64,000 nucleotides of DNA from Saprospiraceae bacterium (GTDB lineage: Bacteria > Bacteroidota > Bacteroidia > Chitinophagales > Saprospiraceae), in NCBI GenBank assembly GCA_016710115.1, contig JADJLN010000019.1, positions 310,001 to 374,000 of the forward strand. Direction: 5' to 3'. This document shows, one piece after another, positions 9,763-18,824 of the stretch (positions within the stretch are counted from its first letter, which is position 1; each line of letters begins with the position of its first letter). The translations under genes were made by a program, and so were the position numbers. The notes below the pieces were generated by a model that was not told where the DNA came from, did no database searches, and worked only from the letters and a program-made list of their open reading frames with translations.

Positions 9763-10644
9763 ATGAGACGTATTTTTCTTCTATTTCTCTTGCCCTTCTT
9801 CTGGATGGAGTCAGGAGTGGCCCAAGCAGACACCTTGGCCCATGCCCTGCTCTGGGAGATCTCCGGAAACGGACTGAACCAATCTTCCTATCTCTTTGGC
9901 ACCATCCACATGATCCCCGAGGAGCAGTATGATCTGCCCGACCATGTGCTGGCCCGCCTGGCGCAATCGGATCGGCTCGTACTTGAACTGGACATGGATA
10001 AAGCCACCAATCTTTTCTCACAATTGGGGATGATCCCCCAAATGCTCATGCCAGACGGTATCCGGATCAGCGATCTGGTCAGTTCCAGCGACTATCTGCT
10101 TGTCCAACAGGCTATAGAGCAGTCTGGTTTGCCCAGCGGCATGATCGAACGGGTGAAGCCCCTCTTCCTCTCGGCGCTCCTGGATCCACAGATGGGCCAG
10201 GCGTCGAAGTCCCAATCCTATGACCTGAATTTATACCAATTGGCCAAGGGGAATGATATCAAACACAGTGGCCTGGAATCCGTCAAGGACCAATTGGCAG
10301 CGTTTGATGCGATCTCACTGGAAGACCAGGCACAAATGCTGGTGGACCAATTAAAAGGGGAGACTGAAGAGGGATCTGGTGGTTATACAGATCTGGTCAG
10401 TGAATACAAATCAGAAAACCTCAATCAGCTTGCTGCCATTATGGAGGCCGAAGCGAAAGGCGATTTCCTGGAGGTGCTCCTGTATTCGAGAAATCGCAAG
10501 TGGATCCCCATCATGTCCAAATTGATGAAAAAGGAACGCGTGTTCTTCGGTGTCGGTGCCGGGCACCTGGCTGGGGAATTGGGTGTGGTGCGGTTGCTGG
10601 AAACACAGGGATATCGACTGAAGCCCATACCGGTGTTTCATTGA
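9763..10644 (+). CDS. TraB/GumN family protein, exported
   Basis: A 293-residue protein with a signal peptide (MRRIFLLFLLPFFWMESGVAQA). The mature part begins with ALLWEISGNGLNQSSYLFGTIHMIPEE, the signature of the TraB/GumN (PF01963-type) family. A second conserved element occurs near the C-terminus: FFGVGAGHLAGELGVVRLLETQGYRLKPI. The paired GTIHM and GAGHL motifs suggest a Tiki/EreA-like metallo-hydrolase fold with His and Glu ligands. Substrates in bacteria are not settled. It stands alone between parA and rluF. Confidence 0.85.
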   Translation: MRRIFLLFLLPFFWMESGVAQADTLAHALLWEISGNGLNQSSYLFGTIHMIPEEQYDLPDHVLARLAQSDRLVLELDMDKATNLFSQLGMIPQMLMPDGIRISDLVSSSDYLLVQQAIEQSGLPSGMIERVKPLFLSALLDPQMGQASKSQSYDLNLYQLAKGNDIKHSGLESVKDQLAAFDAISLEDQAQMLVDQLKGETEEGSGGYTDLVSEYKSENLNQLAAIMEAEAKGDFLEVLLYSRNRKWIPIMSKLMKKERVFFGVGAGHLAGELGVVRLLETQGYRLKPIPVFH

Positions 10645-10803
10645 TCATGAGATGATGATCCTTCCGGTATTCATCCTTCGAGGATATGTTGCACCAGGTG
10701 CAATTGAAATCAATTCCGAATCCGTTTGTTGATTTAACCGCATTCATTCCAATCCGGACAATCACCTACTTTTGGCTGTCAGACCATCTACAACCTCCTT
10801 CGT

Positions 10804-11652
10804 TTGGAAATACCCAACGACGATTCCGTCAGTCTCAACAAGTACATCAGCGAAACTGGCATCTGCTCCCGTCGGGAAGCCGACCGGCTGATCGATGCCG
10901 GCCGGGTCACCATCAACAATAAACCCACCCGTACCGGCAACCGGGTCTCTCCCGGTGATGTCGTCCGGATCGACGGCAAACCCCTCAAAGCCAAACCCAA
11001 GACGCTCTATATCGCCTTCAATAAACCGGTAGGCATCGTCTGTACCACTGATCCGAAAGAGCCAAAAAACATCATCTCCTTCATCGGCCACAAGGAGCGC
11101 CTCTTCCCCGTTGGCCGCCTGGACAAACCTTCCCAGGGGCTCATCTTCCTCACCAATGATGGCGATATTGTCAACAAGATCCTGCGTGCTGGAAACGAAC
11201 ACGACAAGGAGTATATCGTCTCCGTCAAACCAGCCATCACCCCGGAATTCATCCACCGCATGGGCAATGGCCTCCCCATCCTGGGGACAGTCACGAAAAA
11301 ATGTGAGGTAGAGGCTGTGGGGCCCAACACATTTCGCATTGTTCTGTCTCAGGGCCTCAACCGGCAGATCCGACGGATGTGCGAGTTCCTGAATTACGAG
11401 GTCACCAAACTGAATCGGGTACGCATCATGAATGTTCATCTCGGCACCCTCCCGATCGGTAAATACCGCGAACTGACTCTGGCCGAAAGCCGGGAATTGC
11501 AACGTTTGATCGCCCATTCATCCAAAACGGAAGAAGCATCTGTTGATCAGCGGAAAAGAAAGACTACTGCTCCATCCTCCAAAAGACCAGTCCGACCTGA
11601 TCCACCCAAACAATCCGCAAGATCGGCGACCCCGAAACGAAAGAAGCGGTAA
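10804..11652 (+). CDS. rluF: 23S rRNA pseudouridine synthase, RluF-type
   Basis: An RsuA-family pseudouridine synthase of 282 residues. An S4 RNA-binding domain comes first (SLNKYISETGICSRREADRLIDAGRVTIN), then the catalytic domain with the nucleophilic Asp in GRLDKPSQGLIFLTNDGD and the family motif LSQGLNRQIRRMCEFLNYEV. RluF modifies U2604 of 23S rRNA in E. coli; this assignment is by similarity. After about residue 238 there is a basic, low-complexity tail (QRKRKTTAP ... KRKKR), as is common in Bacteroidota homologues and likely an RNA-binding extension. The start at MEIPNDDSVSLNKY is slightly uncertain. Confidence 0.9.
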   Translation: MEIPNDDSVSLNKYISETGICSRREADRLIDAGRVTINNKPTRTGNRVSPGDVVRIDGKPLKAKPKTLYIAFNKPVGIVCTTDPKEPKNIISFIGHKERLFPVGRLDKPSQGLIFLTNDGDIVNKILRAGNEHDKEYIVSVKPAITPEFIHRMGNGLPILGTVTKKCEVEAVGPNTFRIVLSQGLNRQIRRMCEFLNYEVTKLNRVRIMNVHLGTLPIGKYRELTLAESRELQRLIAHSSKTEEASVDQRKRKTTAPSSKRPVRPDPPKQSARSATPKRKKR

Positions 11653-11819
11653 GGAAAAAACCCATATTCACCTGGACCCTGCACGATGGCGGGTTATCGA
11701 ATCTCAAAAGTTTTTTGTTTTATATGGATGTTGAATTGAAAAACAAATGTTGATTTTTCACTTCGACTTCCCTATACAAAGCCCGTGGTAATGGATGGAT
11801 GTTACTCTATTTTGTCTCA

Positions 11820-11945
11820 AGTCTGTCCAAAATATACATGGGAAAGTTACCTTTGGCAGGTGTGCAGTATTTCATTCAATGACTTAATCGGGGGAATTTT
11901 GGCTGAAGTTTTTCACCTCTGGCCCCGCCTCATTGCCGCCCCGAG
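11820..11945. repeat. Degenerate intergenic repeat, copy 1
   Basis: By eye this resembles 58652-58780: both share the order TCT..AAAATA.AC, GTT..CTTTGGCAGG, GGAA(A)TTTTG, TCACCTCTG and CCCGCCTC. The match is imperfect with small indels. It may be a family of short non-coding elements dispersed in this genome. An alignment is needed to fix the boundaries. Confidence 0.45.
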
Positions 11946-11957
11946 CACTCGGGGTAG

Positions 11958-11981
11958 GTACTTTTGATGCACCAAAAGTAC
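11958..11981. repeat. 24-bp near-palindrome GTACTTTTG-N6-CAAAAGTAC
   Basis: The arms GTACTTTTG and CAAAAGTAC are exactly complementary, with a six-base centre. It lies just after repeat copy 1. No T-tract follows, so it is not an obvious terminator. It could be the foot of a mobile non-coding element or a protein-binding site. Confidence 0.5.
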
Positions 11982-12381
11982 CCAAAAGTGCTTGTCGCCA
12001 AAATGGGCCTACCTTTCTTGTTTCATAGCAATAGAATCAGGTCTCATGATTGGCTGGCGTTTGCATCATGACCCGGCCGCTTGTATTTGATCGGTGATAA
12101 TTATCATCATGGACAACCTTGTATCTCGTGTATTGTCAACTAACGTATCAAAAATCCGATCAAATAATGCGGCAGTTTTCGTGATTGACTTTTTTATATA
12201 AATGTAAATGACTATTTTTTGCTTGGTTGACGGGTCCTTGATGTGCCTGGGAGGCCCTGGTTTGGCGACGATTAATCTTAAGGGGTTTGATTCAAATAGT
12301 ATGAAAAATGGAGTGCTATTTTATGGATAATCAGCATTCTTATTTTGTAGGATAAAACATTTTGGAAAGATGTTATTTTGT

Positions 12382-12970
12382 CTATGTATTCTCGTATTCA
12401 TTTCTCAAAATGGCACAAATGATCGAGTCGGTATAATTTCCTGAAACACAATAATGCTGTTTCAAGATTCCTTCATTTCTAAATTTGTTCTTTGCTAATA
12501 TTTGAATGGAAGGAGCATTGTCAATTCCTACTAAAGCCTCCATTCTGTTCAGCCCTAAATGGTGGAATCCATAATGAATTATGGGCTTCACGGCTTCGCT
12601 CATCAATCCCAGTCTTCTGAATCCTTCGTCTTCCATTACATAACCTATTTCGGCTCGCTTATGCTCATCGTTCCAATTATGGAGACCGCACCGTCCAATT
12701 ATTTTACCAGACTCCTTGTGCTTCATTAGGAATAATATAAATTTTCTATTATAGCTTGACCACCCGTTTTTATGTTTTTGTTCATCTTGTAAATATTCGT
12801 CTTCAGATCTGTGCCCCAGAATATTTTTTTATCTCTGATTTTGGAAGTCTGTCAAATAGTTGCTTCATCTCTTGATGAGTTATTCCAATAAGGATTAGTC
12901 TCAACGTCTCAAGTTGTACAAAATCTATTTTGATACCTTGTCTATTCTCAGTGTAATTGATCTGTTCCAT
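12382..12970 (-). CDS. GNAT acetyltransferase, RimJ/RimL type (one frameshift)
   Basis: Read from an ATG at 12970, the frame gives MEQINYTENRQG, then VQLETLRLILIGITHQEMKQL, and stops falsely after the A7/T7 run at 12824-12830. One base fewer there restores ILGHRSEDEYLQDEQ and joins the larger downstream part. That part has the RimJ/RimL hallmarks GRCGLHNWN, AEIGYVMEDEGFRRLGLMSEA (acetyl-CoA loop) and NAPSIQILAKNKF. The total is about 195 residues. The substrate is unknown; N-terminal amines of proteins or small molecules are typical. Codon use and composition are more AT-rich than the surrounding core genes, which suggests acquisition by transfer along with the PaiB-like gene. Confidence 0.8.
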
Positions 12971-12991
12971 ACTATACGTATAGCCAATAAA

Positions 12992-13660
12992 CTAAGAATC
13001 AAATTTTGAACTGTCCCATTCAAAGCCATCAGGGAATAGTTCTTCTTTTCTTTTTCGCATTTCTCTGGCGATCAAAGCACCCGTTCCGCCCTGTTCCTCC
13101 AGTTTTGAAATAATAGTAAGGTAGCTTTTTTCGTCTCGGTTCTGACTGAGTTTAAAAACATGTTCTAATTTTTCTGCTTTCATTTCAAAACCCACAATTG
13201 CTGGCATCATCTTACTTAAAAACTGTTCGGGAAGATTATTGTAGAATGTCAGCGATTCTGTATTTCCGTTTTCAAACTTTAAGGTCAGTTTTCGCATAAA
13301 GCAAATCAGTTCGTCATCAGTCATAAAATTCAGTGGACCCGCTATGTGAACACTCATATAATTCCATGTTGAACCAATATGCGGATTACTGTACCACGAG
13401 GCACTCACGTAACAGCTCGGGCCAGTGAACACGAGAAGTCCATTCGGGTTTTCAACAAACGCCTTGTGGTGGTCGGTGTTTCGCATAAAGTGACCTTGCA
13501 AAAAAAGTTCACCATTTCTTTCTTCAAGTAAAACAGGTATTTGGGTTGCCACCTGTTTCCCGGATAAAAAACTGCCTGTCAAAAAAGCAAACGGATTTTC
13601 TTCCATGAAGTCTAAAATCGTCTGCCTGTCTTTTTCTTTAAAGTAGGAAAAGTTATACAT
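12992..13660 (-). CDS. PaiB-like FMN-binding protein
   Basis: A 222-residue protein matching the PaiB/FMN-binding split-barrel family: N-terminal YFKEKDRQTILDFMEENPFAFLT, then QIPVLLEERNGELFLQGHFMRNTDHHKAF, GLLVFTGPSCYVSASWY and the C-terminal QNRDEKSYLTIISKLEEQG. In Bacillus, PaiB was described with the PaiA acetyltransferase as a negative regulator of sporulation and protease genes. It is notable that a GNAT gene lies 21 bp downstream on the same strand, echoing the paiAB pairing. The AT-rich composition contrasts with the neighbours. The direct function here is unknown. Confidence 0.88.
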   Translation of the reverse strand: MYNFSYFKEKDRQTILDFMEENPFAFLTGSFLSGKQVATQIPVLLEERNGELFLQGHFMRNTDHHKAFVENPNGLLVFTGPSCYVSASWYSNPHIGSTWNYMSVHIAGPLNFMTDDELICFMRKLTLKFENGNTESLTFYNNLPEQFLSKMMPAIVGFEMKAEKLEHVFKLSQNRDEKSYLTIISKLEEQGGTGALIAREMRKRKEELFPDGFEWDSSKFDS

Positions 13661-13987
13661 CTGTTTCTGTTTGTTCTAGTCGTTTTACAATGTCTGGTAA
13701 CTTGAAAATATACGAAACCTCATTTCTGAAACCGTTGCAGGACGGGTAGCCTGTTTGATTTGCAATTCACAGGGAATATGGACAAGAATCATCTTTAAAC
13801 GACTATATCTGTTAGTACACGTAGAAACAAGCGGGGCTCCCTATAGCGGAGATCCACATTCCTTTGCCTTACCAAGTTACCACCATTTCCAGACTGGTCA
13901 CAACCTAGTCCAAATAGAAAAGCCCGTACCGTCTTTCGACAGTACGGGCAGATCGGTTCGGGAACCGAAAAGGGGGGTGTTTTATCC
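13661..13987. other. Intergenic region between paiB-like gene and clpB
   Basis: About 330 bp without a coding sequence. The right part holds the clpB terminator (13922-13949). The rest is AT-rich, with nothing recognisable. Confidence 0.6.
13922..13949 (-). terminator. Rho-independent terminator of clpB
   Basis: An inverted repeat GCCCGTAC-c-GTC-tttc-GAC-a-GTACGGGC gives an 8+3 bp stem with one mismatch and a four-base loop. On the minus strand it is followed by TTTTCTATTT. It lies about 40 bases beyond the clpB stop codon. Confidence 0.85.
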
Positions 13988-16630
13988 TTAGTTCTCGTTA
14001 GGAGGCAACTCTGCCAGAATACCTGCCTTTTTAAAAGTCAGGCCCTTGGCAGAAGGATCGACATCCACCAGCATCGTATCACCTTCAACAAATTCGCTGG
14101 CAAGCAAATGCCGGGCAAGTTCATTAACCAGCTCCTTCTGCAAGACACGTTTCATCGGCCGGGCACCAAATTGCGGATCATAACCCAAATCCGCCATCAA
14201 CGCCCGGGCCTTGGCACTTACTTCGATGGTGATGCCTTGCTCAGCCAGCATTCTGGTCACTTTCTTCATCTGGATGTCCAGGATCTTCCCGATCTCCTCT
14301 CGGGTTAACGGCAGGAACATGATCCGTTCATCGATCCGATTCAGAAACTCCGGACGAAGATGCTCCTTCAACAGATCAAATACTTCCACTTTTGTCGTTT
14401 CGACAATGTCTGCGCGGTGTTTGTCACCCAGGGCATCGAGGTCTTCAAAGTTCTCCAGGATGGTCGCCGATCCCAGGTTGGAGGTCATGATGATAATGGT
14501 GTTTCGGAAGTCAGCCACTCGTCCCTTGTTGTCTGTCAGTCGGCCGTCTTCGAGTACCTGCAGGAGGATGTTGAACGTATCTGCGTGCGCTTTTTCGATC
14601 TCATCCAGCAGGATGATGGAGTAGGGACGGCGGCGTACAGCTTCGGTCAACTGTCCTCCCTCATCATATCCGACATAGCCTGGAGGTGCACCGATCAGGC
14701 GGCTTACCGCATGGCGTTCCATATATTCACTCATGTCGATGCGGACAATGGCCCGCTCGTCATCAAAAAGGACTTCTGCCAGGGCCTTGGCCAGTTCCGT
14801 CTTACCCACACCTGTCGGACCCAGGAAGATGAAGGATCCGATAGGCCGGTTGGGATCCTGCAAGCCTGCCCGGCTCCTGCGGACAGCGTCACTTACAGCA
14901 GTCACGGCTTCTTTCTGCCCGATCACGCGTTGGCCGAGCTCATCTTCCATCTTCAACAGTTTTTCCTTTTCACTCTGCATCATGCGAGTGACTGGGATAC
15001 CTGTCCATCGGCTGACAACCTCCGCAATATCATTGCTCGTCACCGCCTGATTGGTGAGGCGCTTGTCTTTGTCCAGGGCCTTTAGTCGATCTTCAGCCGC
15101 CTTGACAAGTTCCTCCTGCTCTTTGATCTTGCCATAGCGAAGCGTAGCCACCAGCTCATAGTTGCTTTCCCGCTCGGCCTTCTGTGCCTGTTGCTCCATT
15201 TCCTCGATCTGCTGTTTACCAGCCTGCACTTCATCGACCAGAGCCTTTTCATTCTGCCAGCGGGCCCTCATTTCTCGCAATTTCTCCTGCAAGTCGGCGA
15301 TCTGTTCGTTGAGGGATTCCATTTTCTTCTGGTCCTTCTCCTTTTTGATCGCCTCCCGCTCGATCTCCAGCTGGCGCACCTTCCGTTCCAGCTCATCGAC
15401 CTCTTCGGGCACAGAATTCATTTCGAGCCGCAACTTGGCAGCAGCTTCATCGATCAGGTCAATAGCCTTATCCGGCAATGCCCGGTTGGCAATGTACCGA
15501 TGGGACAGTTCTGCTGCGGCAATCAGTGCCTCATCCAGGATGTCGATCTTGTGATAGACCTCATATCGCTCCTGCAATCCACGCAGGATGGAAATGGTGT
15601 CCTCCAGACTGGGTTCATCGATCAGTACGGTCTGGAATCGACGTTCCAGGGCCTTGTCCTTCTCAAAATATTTCTGGTATTCGTCCTGAGTTGTCGCTCC
15701 GATGGTACGAAGCTCTCCTCGTGCCAACGCCGGCTTGAGGATATTAGCCGCATCCATGGCCCCATTCCCACCTCCGGCACCCACCAGGGTGTGGATTTCG
15801 TCAATGAACAGGATCACTTCGCCGTCTGCTGCTGTGACCTCCTTGACTACGGCCTTGAGCCGCTCTTCGAACTCCCCCTTGTATTTGGCACCGGCGATCA
15901 GTGCTGAAACATCCAGGGAAAAGATCTTCTTGGATTTCAGGTTCTCCGGCACATCTCCGCGCACGATTCGCCAGGCAATGCCTTCGACAATGGCGGTTTT
16001 ACCCACACCGGGATCGCCAATGAGGATGGGGTTGTTCTTCTTTCGTCGGGATAGAATATGGAGGACTCGCCGGATCTCCTCGTCCCGCCCGATGATCGGA
16101 TCCAGCTTGCCACTTTCTGCCCGTTCATTGAGGTTGACGGCAAACTTGTTGAGCGAATTATAGGTGTTCTCACTGTGCTGGTCGGTGACCTTACTGCCCT
16201 TGCGCAACTCCAGAATGGCTGTCTTGAGTGCATCTTTTGTCAGACCGGCATCCTTGAGAAGTTGGGCGGCTTTATCCCGTCCTGCCAGGATACCCATGAT
16301 GAGCAATTCGATGGAGATGTATTCATCCCCGAATTCCTTCATCAGTTTGCGTGCCTGCTGAAGCACACTGTTGGCGTCCGGTGTGAGATACTGCTTCTCC
16401 GCCCCTTCAACCCTGGGGTAGGTCTCCATCAGGCGATCTACTTCCTCCAACACTTTGTTGAGGTTGGCCCCGGTCTTCTGAAACAGAAACTTCATGACCT
16501 GATCATCGGTATCATAGATTCCCTTGATCAGGTGTATGGTATCCACCTGCTGCTGATCGAGGCTGCCGGCGATCTGCTGCGCCTTGAGGATGGCCTCTTG
16601 TGTTTTTACGGTAAACTCGTCGTATGTCAT
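13988..16630 (-). CDS. clpB: ATP-dependent disaggregase ClpB
   Basis: ClpB is the hexameric AAA+ chaperone that works with DnaK/DnaJ to pull proteins out of aggregates after heat stress. The protein has about 880 residues from MTYDEFTVKTQEAI (start 16630, chosen because the family begins here; nine upstream residues are unlikely). It has the N domain; NBD1 with Walker A GDPGVGKT and Walker B ILFIDEIHT; the long coiled-coil M domain (about 400-520, rich in E, K and Q) that distinguishes ClpB from ClpA/C; and NBD2 with GPTGVGKTELAKAL, VGYDEGGQLTEAVRRRPYS and the arginine-finger region FLNRIDE. It is monocistronic with its own terminator. No CIRCE element is visible upstream. Confidence 0.97.
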   Translation of the reverse strand: MTYDEFTVKTQEAILKAQQIAGSLDQQQVDTIHLIKGIYDTDDQVMKFLFQKTGANLNKVLEEVDRLMETYPRVEGAEKQYLTPDANSVLQQARKLMKEFGDEYISIELLIMGILAGRDKAAQLLKDAGLTKDALKTAILELRKGSKVTDQHSENTYNSLNKFAVNLNERAESGKLDPIIGRDEEIRRVLHILSRRKKNNPILIGDPGVGKTAIVEGIAWRIVRGDVPENLKSKKIFSLDVSALIAGAKYKGEFEERLKAVVKEVTAADGEVILFIDEIHTLVGAGGGNGAMDAANILKPALARGELRTIGATTQDEYQKYFEKDKALERRFQTVLIDEPSLEDTISILRGLQERYEVYHKIDILDEALIAAAELSHRYIANRALPDKAIDLIDEAAAKLRLEMNSVPEEVDELERKVRQLEIEREAIKKEKDQKKMESLNEQIADLQEKLREMRARWQNEKALVDEVQAGKQQIEEMEQQAQKAERESNYELVATLRYGKIKEQEELVKAAEDRLKALDKDKRLTNQAVTSNDIAEVVSRWTGIPVTRMMQSEKEKLLKMEDELGQRVIGQKEAVTAVSDAVRRSRAGLQDPNRPIGSFIFLGPTGVGKTELAKALAEVLFDDERAIVRIDMSEYMERHAVSRLIGAPPGYVGYDEGGQLTEAVRRRPYSIILLDEIEKAHADTFNILLQVLEDGRLTDNKGRVADFRNTIIIMTSNLGSATILENFEDLDALGDKHRADIVETTKVEVFDLLKEHLRPEFLNRIDERIMFLPLTREEIGKILDIQMKKVTRMLAEQGITIEVSAKARALMADLGYDPQFGARPMKRVLQKELVNELARHLLASEFVEGDTMLVDVDPSAKGLTFKKAGILAELPPNEN

Positions 16631-16817
16631 GGTTTTGGTTTCTACAAGAATCTCCACAAATTCGATTCCAAGCCCGAATACGCCCCTATCTCTGCCAAGC
16701 TGACTGAAAAACGGGGGAATGACGTGTCCGAATGGCAGAATAACCCGCCTTTCAGGTCAACAGTTGTCCTTTTTATTTATCCATGGGTCGTACTTTAGCC
16801 CTGTCTAAAATTGTCCA

Positions 16818-17492
16818 GTGAAATACACCCTTGCGGAAGAAGACTATCTCAAAGCCATCTACAAGATCGCTGAACGCCAGGGTGTCCCCGTGAGCACCAG
16901 TGCCATAGCGGATCTGATGCAAACGCGGCCGGCCTCAGTGACCGATATGCTGAAAAAGCTGGCTGAAAAGGAATTGATCGACTACAAGCGATATCACGGA
17001 GTCAGCCTGACGAAAACGGGCGCTCGGTGGGCAACCCAGCTGATCCGCAAACACCGTCTTTGGGAGTGCTTCCTGGTGGACAAACTCGGCTTCAATTGGG
17101 ATGAGGTCCATGAGATCGCTGAACAACTTGAACATATCCAATCCGAAACATTGATCGACCGATTGGATGACTATCTGGAAAATCCAAAATTCGATCCACA
17201 CGGGGACCCCATTCCGGATGCTTCGGGTGCATACCGCATGCGCTATCAGATTCTACTCAGTGATCTGGGAATCGGTCAACGCGCTATTCTCGTCGGTGTA
17301 CGTGAGCATGGATCGACGTTTTTACAATACCTGGACCAAAACGGGCTGGCTCTTGGTGTGGACCTGGAAATACTGGAAATCCTGCCATACGATGGCTCAT
17401 TGCGACTGCGACTGGCTGCAAACGATCCGATATTGATCTCCGGTCAGGTGGCGCGTCAACTGTATGTTCGCCAGATCCCGACGACCGGTTAG
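16818..17492 (+). CDS. DtxR/MntR family metal-dependent repressor
   Basis: A 224-residue regulator with a GTG start. The N-terminal winged helix (LKAIYKIAERQG ... RPASVTDMLKKLAEKELIDYKRYHGVSLT) is followed by the dimerisation domain (IRKHRLWECFLVDKLGF ... LEHIQSE, then NPKFDPHGDPIP) and a C-terminal SH3/FeoA-like domain (about 155-220). At the DtxR metal site, residue Met10 is replaced by Asp (EEDYLKAIY) and Cys102 by Glu (AEQLEH). This is the MntR-like ligand set and suggests manganese sensing; the specificity call is inference from alignment by eye. No transporter gene is adjacent. Its end overlaps the convergent DUF5723-like gene by four bases. Confidence 0.88.
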   Translation: MKYTLAEEDYLKAIYKIAERQGVPVSTSAIADLMQTRPASVTDMLKKLAEKELIDYKRYHGVSLTKTGARWATQLIRKHRLWECFLVDKLGFNWDEVHEIAEQLEHIQSETLIDRLDDYLENPKFDPHGDPIPDASGAYRMRYQILLSDLGIGQRAILVGVREHGSTFLQYLDQNGLALGVDLEILEILPYDGSLRLRLAANDPILISGQVARQLYVRQIPTTG

Positions 17493-18817
17493 AAGGCCAG
17501 TTGGACGCCCGCCCGTCCATTGGCAAAACGATTGTCATTGGCAGAGAAAAGGGAGATCACATTGTCCGAAGCGGCGTACAGGCGGATCGGGCCGAGTTTG
17601 AACAACAGATTAAGTCCCAGATTGGTATAAGTCTGCTCATAGATCGTATATGCGATTCCTGCTTCCAGGAAAGAGAGTGGCCTGAACTGTGCCCCGAGGG
17701 AAACCCCTTTGACAGTTTGGGTTGCTTGTTTCTGGCCGAAGAAAACAGCACTCAGACCGATCTGATCCGTCAGCCGATACCGACCACCCACCTGAAAAGA
17801 CCAGGGCAACGTGGTTTTGAATGAACCCCCTTCCGTTTTTTCGAATTCCAGCAAGGACTCCAGTGTATCCAGCGCACCAGCCAGAGAAAGCGAATCCTCC
17901 AGAAAGAGTGAACTGAATTCAAATCCATCATACTGGATGCTCTTGTTGGAATGATAACTGAGCACATCATCCTTCCATTTGATCTGACCGATATCCATGA
18001 TCGCCGCGCTCAGATTCAGTCGCTCTCCCAGATCGACTTCCGCTCCCAGATCAAAAGCAATGCCTGCATTCCGTGTAATCACCTGGCCAAAGTCCAGATC
18101 GTCAACGTCCAGAATGAGATCCGTATCCTCTCCCTGTAAAATATCAAGCTCAGGAGATGTATGGATGAGGTAATCGCTGTTGATCGTCAACTGGTAGACG
18201 TCGTCACTGGTGTAGAGATCCAGTCTGGATCGCTCCGTCCGAGCGGCCAGAGCTCCGTTCAGCCATTTCAGTCGTCCACCAACACTGACAGGGCCGATTT
18301 TTCCTGCGACTCCGGCATAGAATTCATTATAGAGGATGCTGTTGACCCGAAGTCCAAGATTTGCCGTTTTGCCAATGAATGGTGCATTGCCCTCAAAGAA
18401 GACGCTGAACAGATCCTTCGGGTAATCAAGGAAATTTTCATATCGCACATTGTGACCGACCTCAACCCATACATTCTTCATCTTCCATCCGACACCCAGT
18501 GTCTGAATTGTACCCTGCAACAGCAAGGAGTTCTCCTCATCCATCTTGCCAAGTGTACCTGGGACATCCAGCGTGGTCACCCCATTGGTCGTTGAGGCGA
18601 TCAGGTCATTGTAGGAAAAGCCGGAATTGTACAACCCGATGCCGATCGTTGGCAGTTGGACAACCAGTCCTTCATCAGGTACTGTTCCCGGCAATCTGTA
18701 TCCAACATGGTCGGCATGCCACAGACTCTGGATCATTTGTGTCTGACCAGGCACAGTCGCCAGCATGCAGGCGAGCATCAACAAACCTGTTCTCCGTAGT
18801 GTGTTCATCATCTTCAT
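17489..18817 (-). CDS. Outer-membrane beta-barrel-type protein, DUF5723-like
   Basis: An exported protein of about 442 residues (signal peptide LRRTGLLMLACMLATVPGQTQ). It has long alternating hydrophobic/aromatic strands and many Gly, Asn and Tyr residues: VGWKMKNVWVEVGHNVRYENF, FSFQVGGRYRLTDQIGLSAVFFGQ, LEAGIAYTIYEQTYTNLGLNLLFKLGPIRLYAASDN. The last residue is Phe, as in many outer-membrane barrels. The pattern matches the Bacteroidota DUF5723 family. Start 18817 (MKMMNTLRR) gives a seven-base gap to the lipoprotein gene upstream, so the two form an operon and are probably partners in the outer membrane. Confidence 0.75.
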   Translation of the reverse strand: MKMMNTLRRTGLLMLACMLATVPGQTQMIQSLWHADHVGYRLPGTVPDEGLVVQLPTIGIGLYNSGFSYNDLIASTTNGVTTLDVPGTLGKMDEENSLLLQGTIQTLGVGWKMKNVWVEVGHNVRYENFLDYPKDLFSVFFEGNAPFIGKTANLGLRVNSILYNEFYAGVAGKIGPVSVGGRLKWLNGALAARTERSRLDLYTSDDVYQLTINSDYLIHTSPELDILQGEDTDLILDVDDLDFGQVITRNAGIAFDLGAEVDLGERLNLSAAIMDIGQIKWKDDVLSYHSNKSIQYDGFEFSSLFLEDSLSLAGALDTLESLLEFEKTEGGSFKTTLPWSFQVGGRYRLTDQIGLSAVFFGQKQATQTVKGVSLGAQFRPLSFLEAGIAYTIYEQTYTNLGLNLLFKLGPIRLYAASDNVISLFSANDNRFANGRAGVQLAF

Positions 18818-18824
18818 CTCTTGA

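Larger units (their letters stand above)
11653..12381. other. AT-rich intergenic region of about 730 bp without a credible gene
   Basis: No coding sequence is supported here. Base composition shifts to clearly AT-rich from about 11.7 kb onward. The stretch holds the repeat-like segment at 11820-11945, a near-perfect palindrome at 11958-11981 and several short T/A tracts. It separates rluF from the minus-strand GNAT and forms the left side of an AT-rich patch continuing to about 13.9 kb. Confidence 0.6.

Noticed and set aside
16631..16817. CIRCE or other heat-shock operator upstream of clpB
   Set aside because: No TTAGCACTC-N9-GAGTGCTAA-like inverted repeat is visible.
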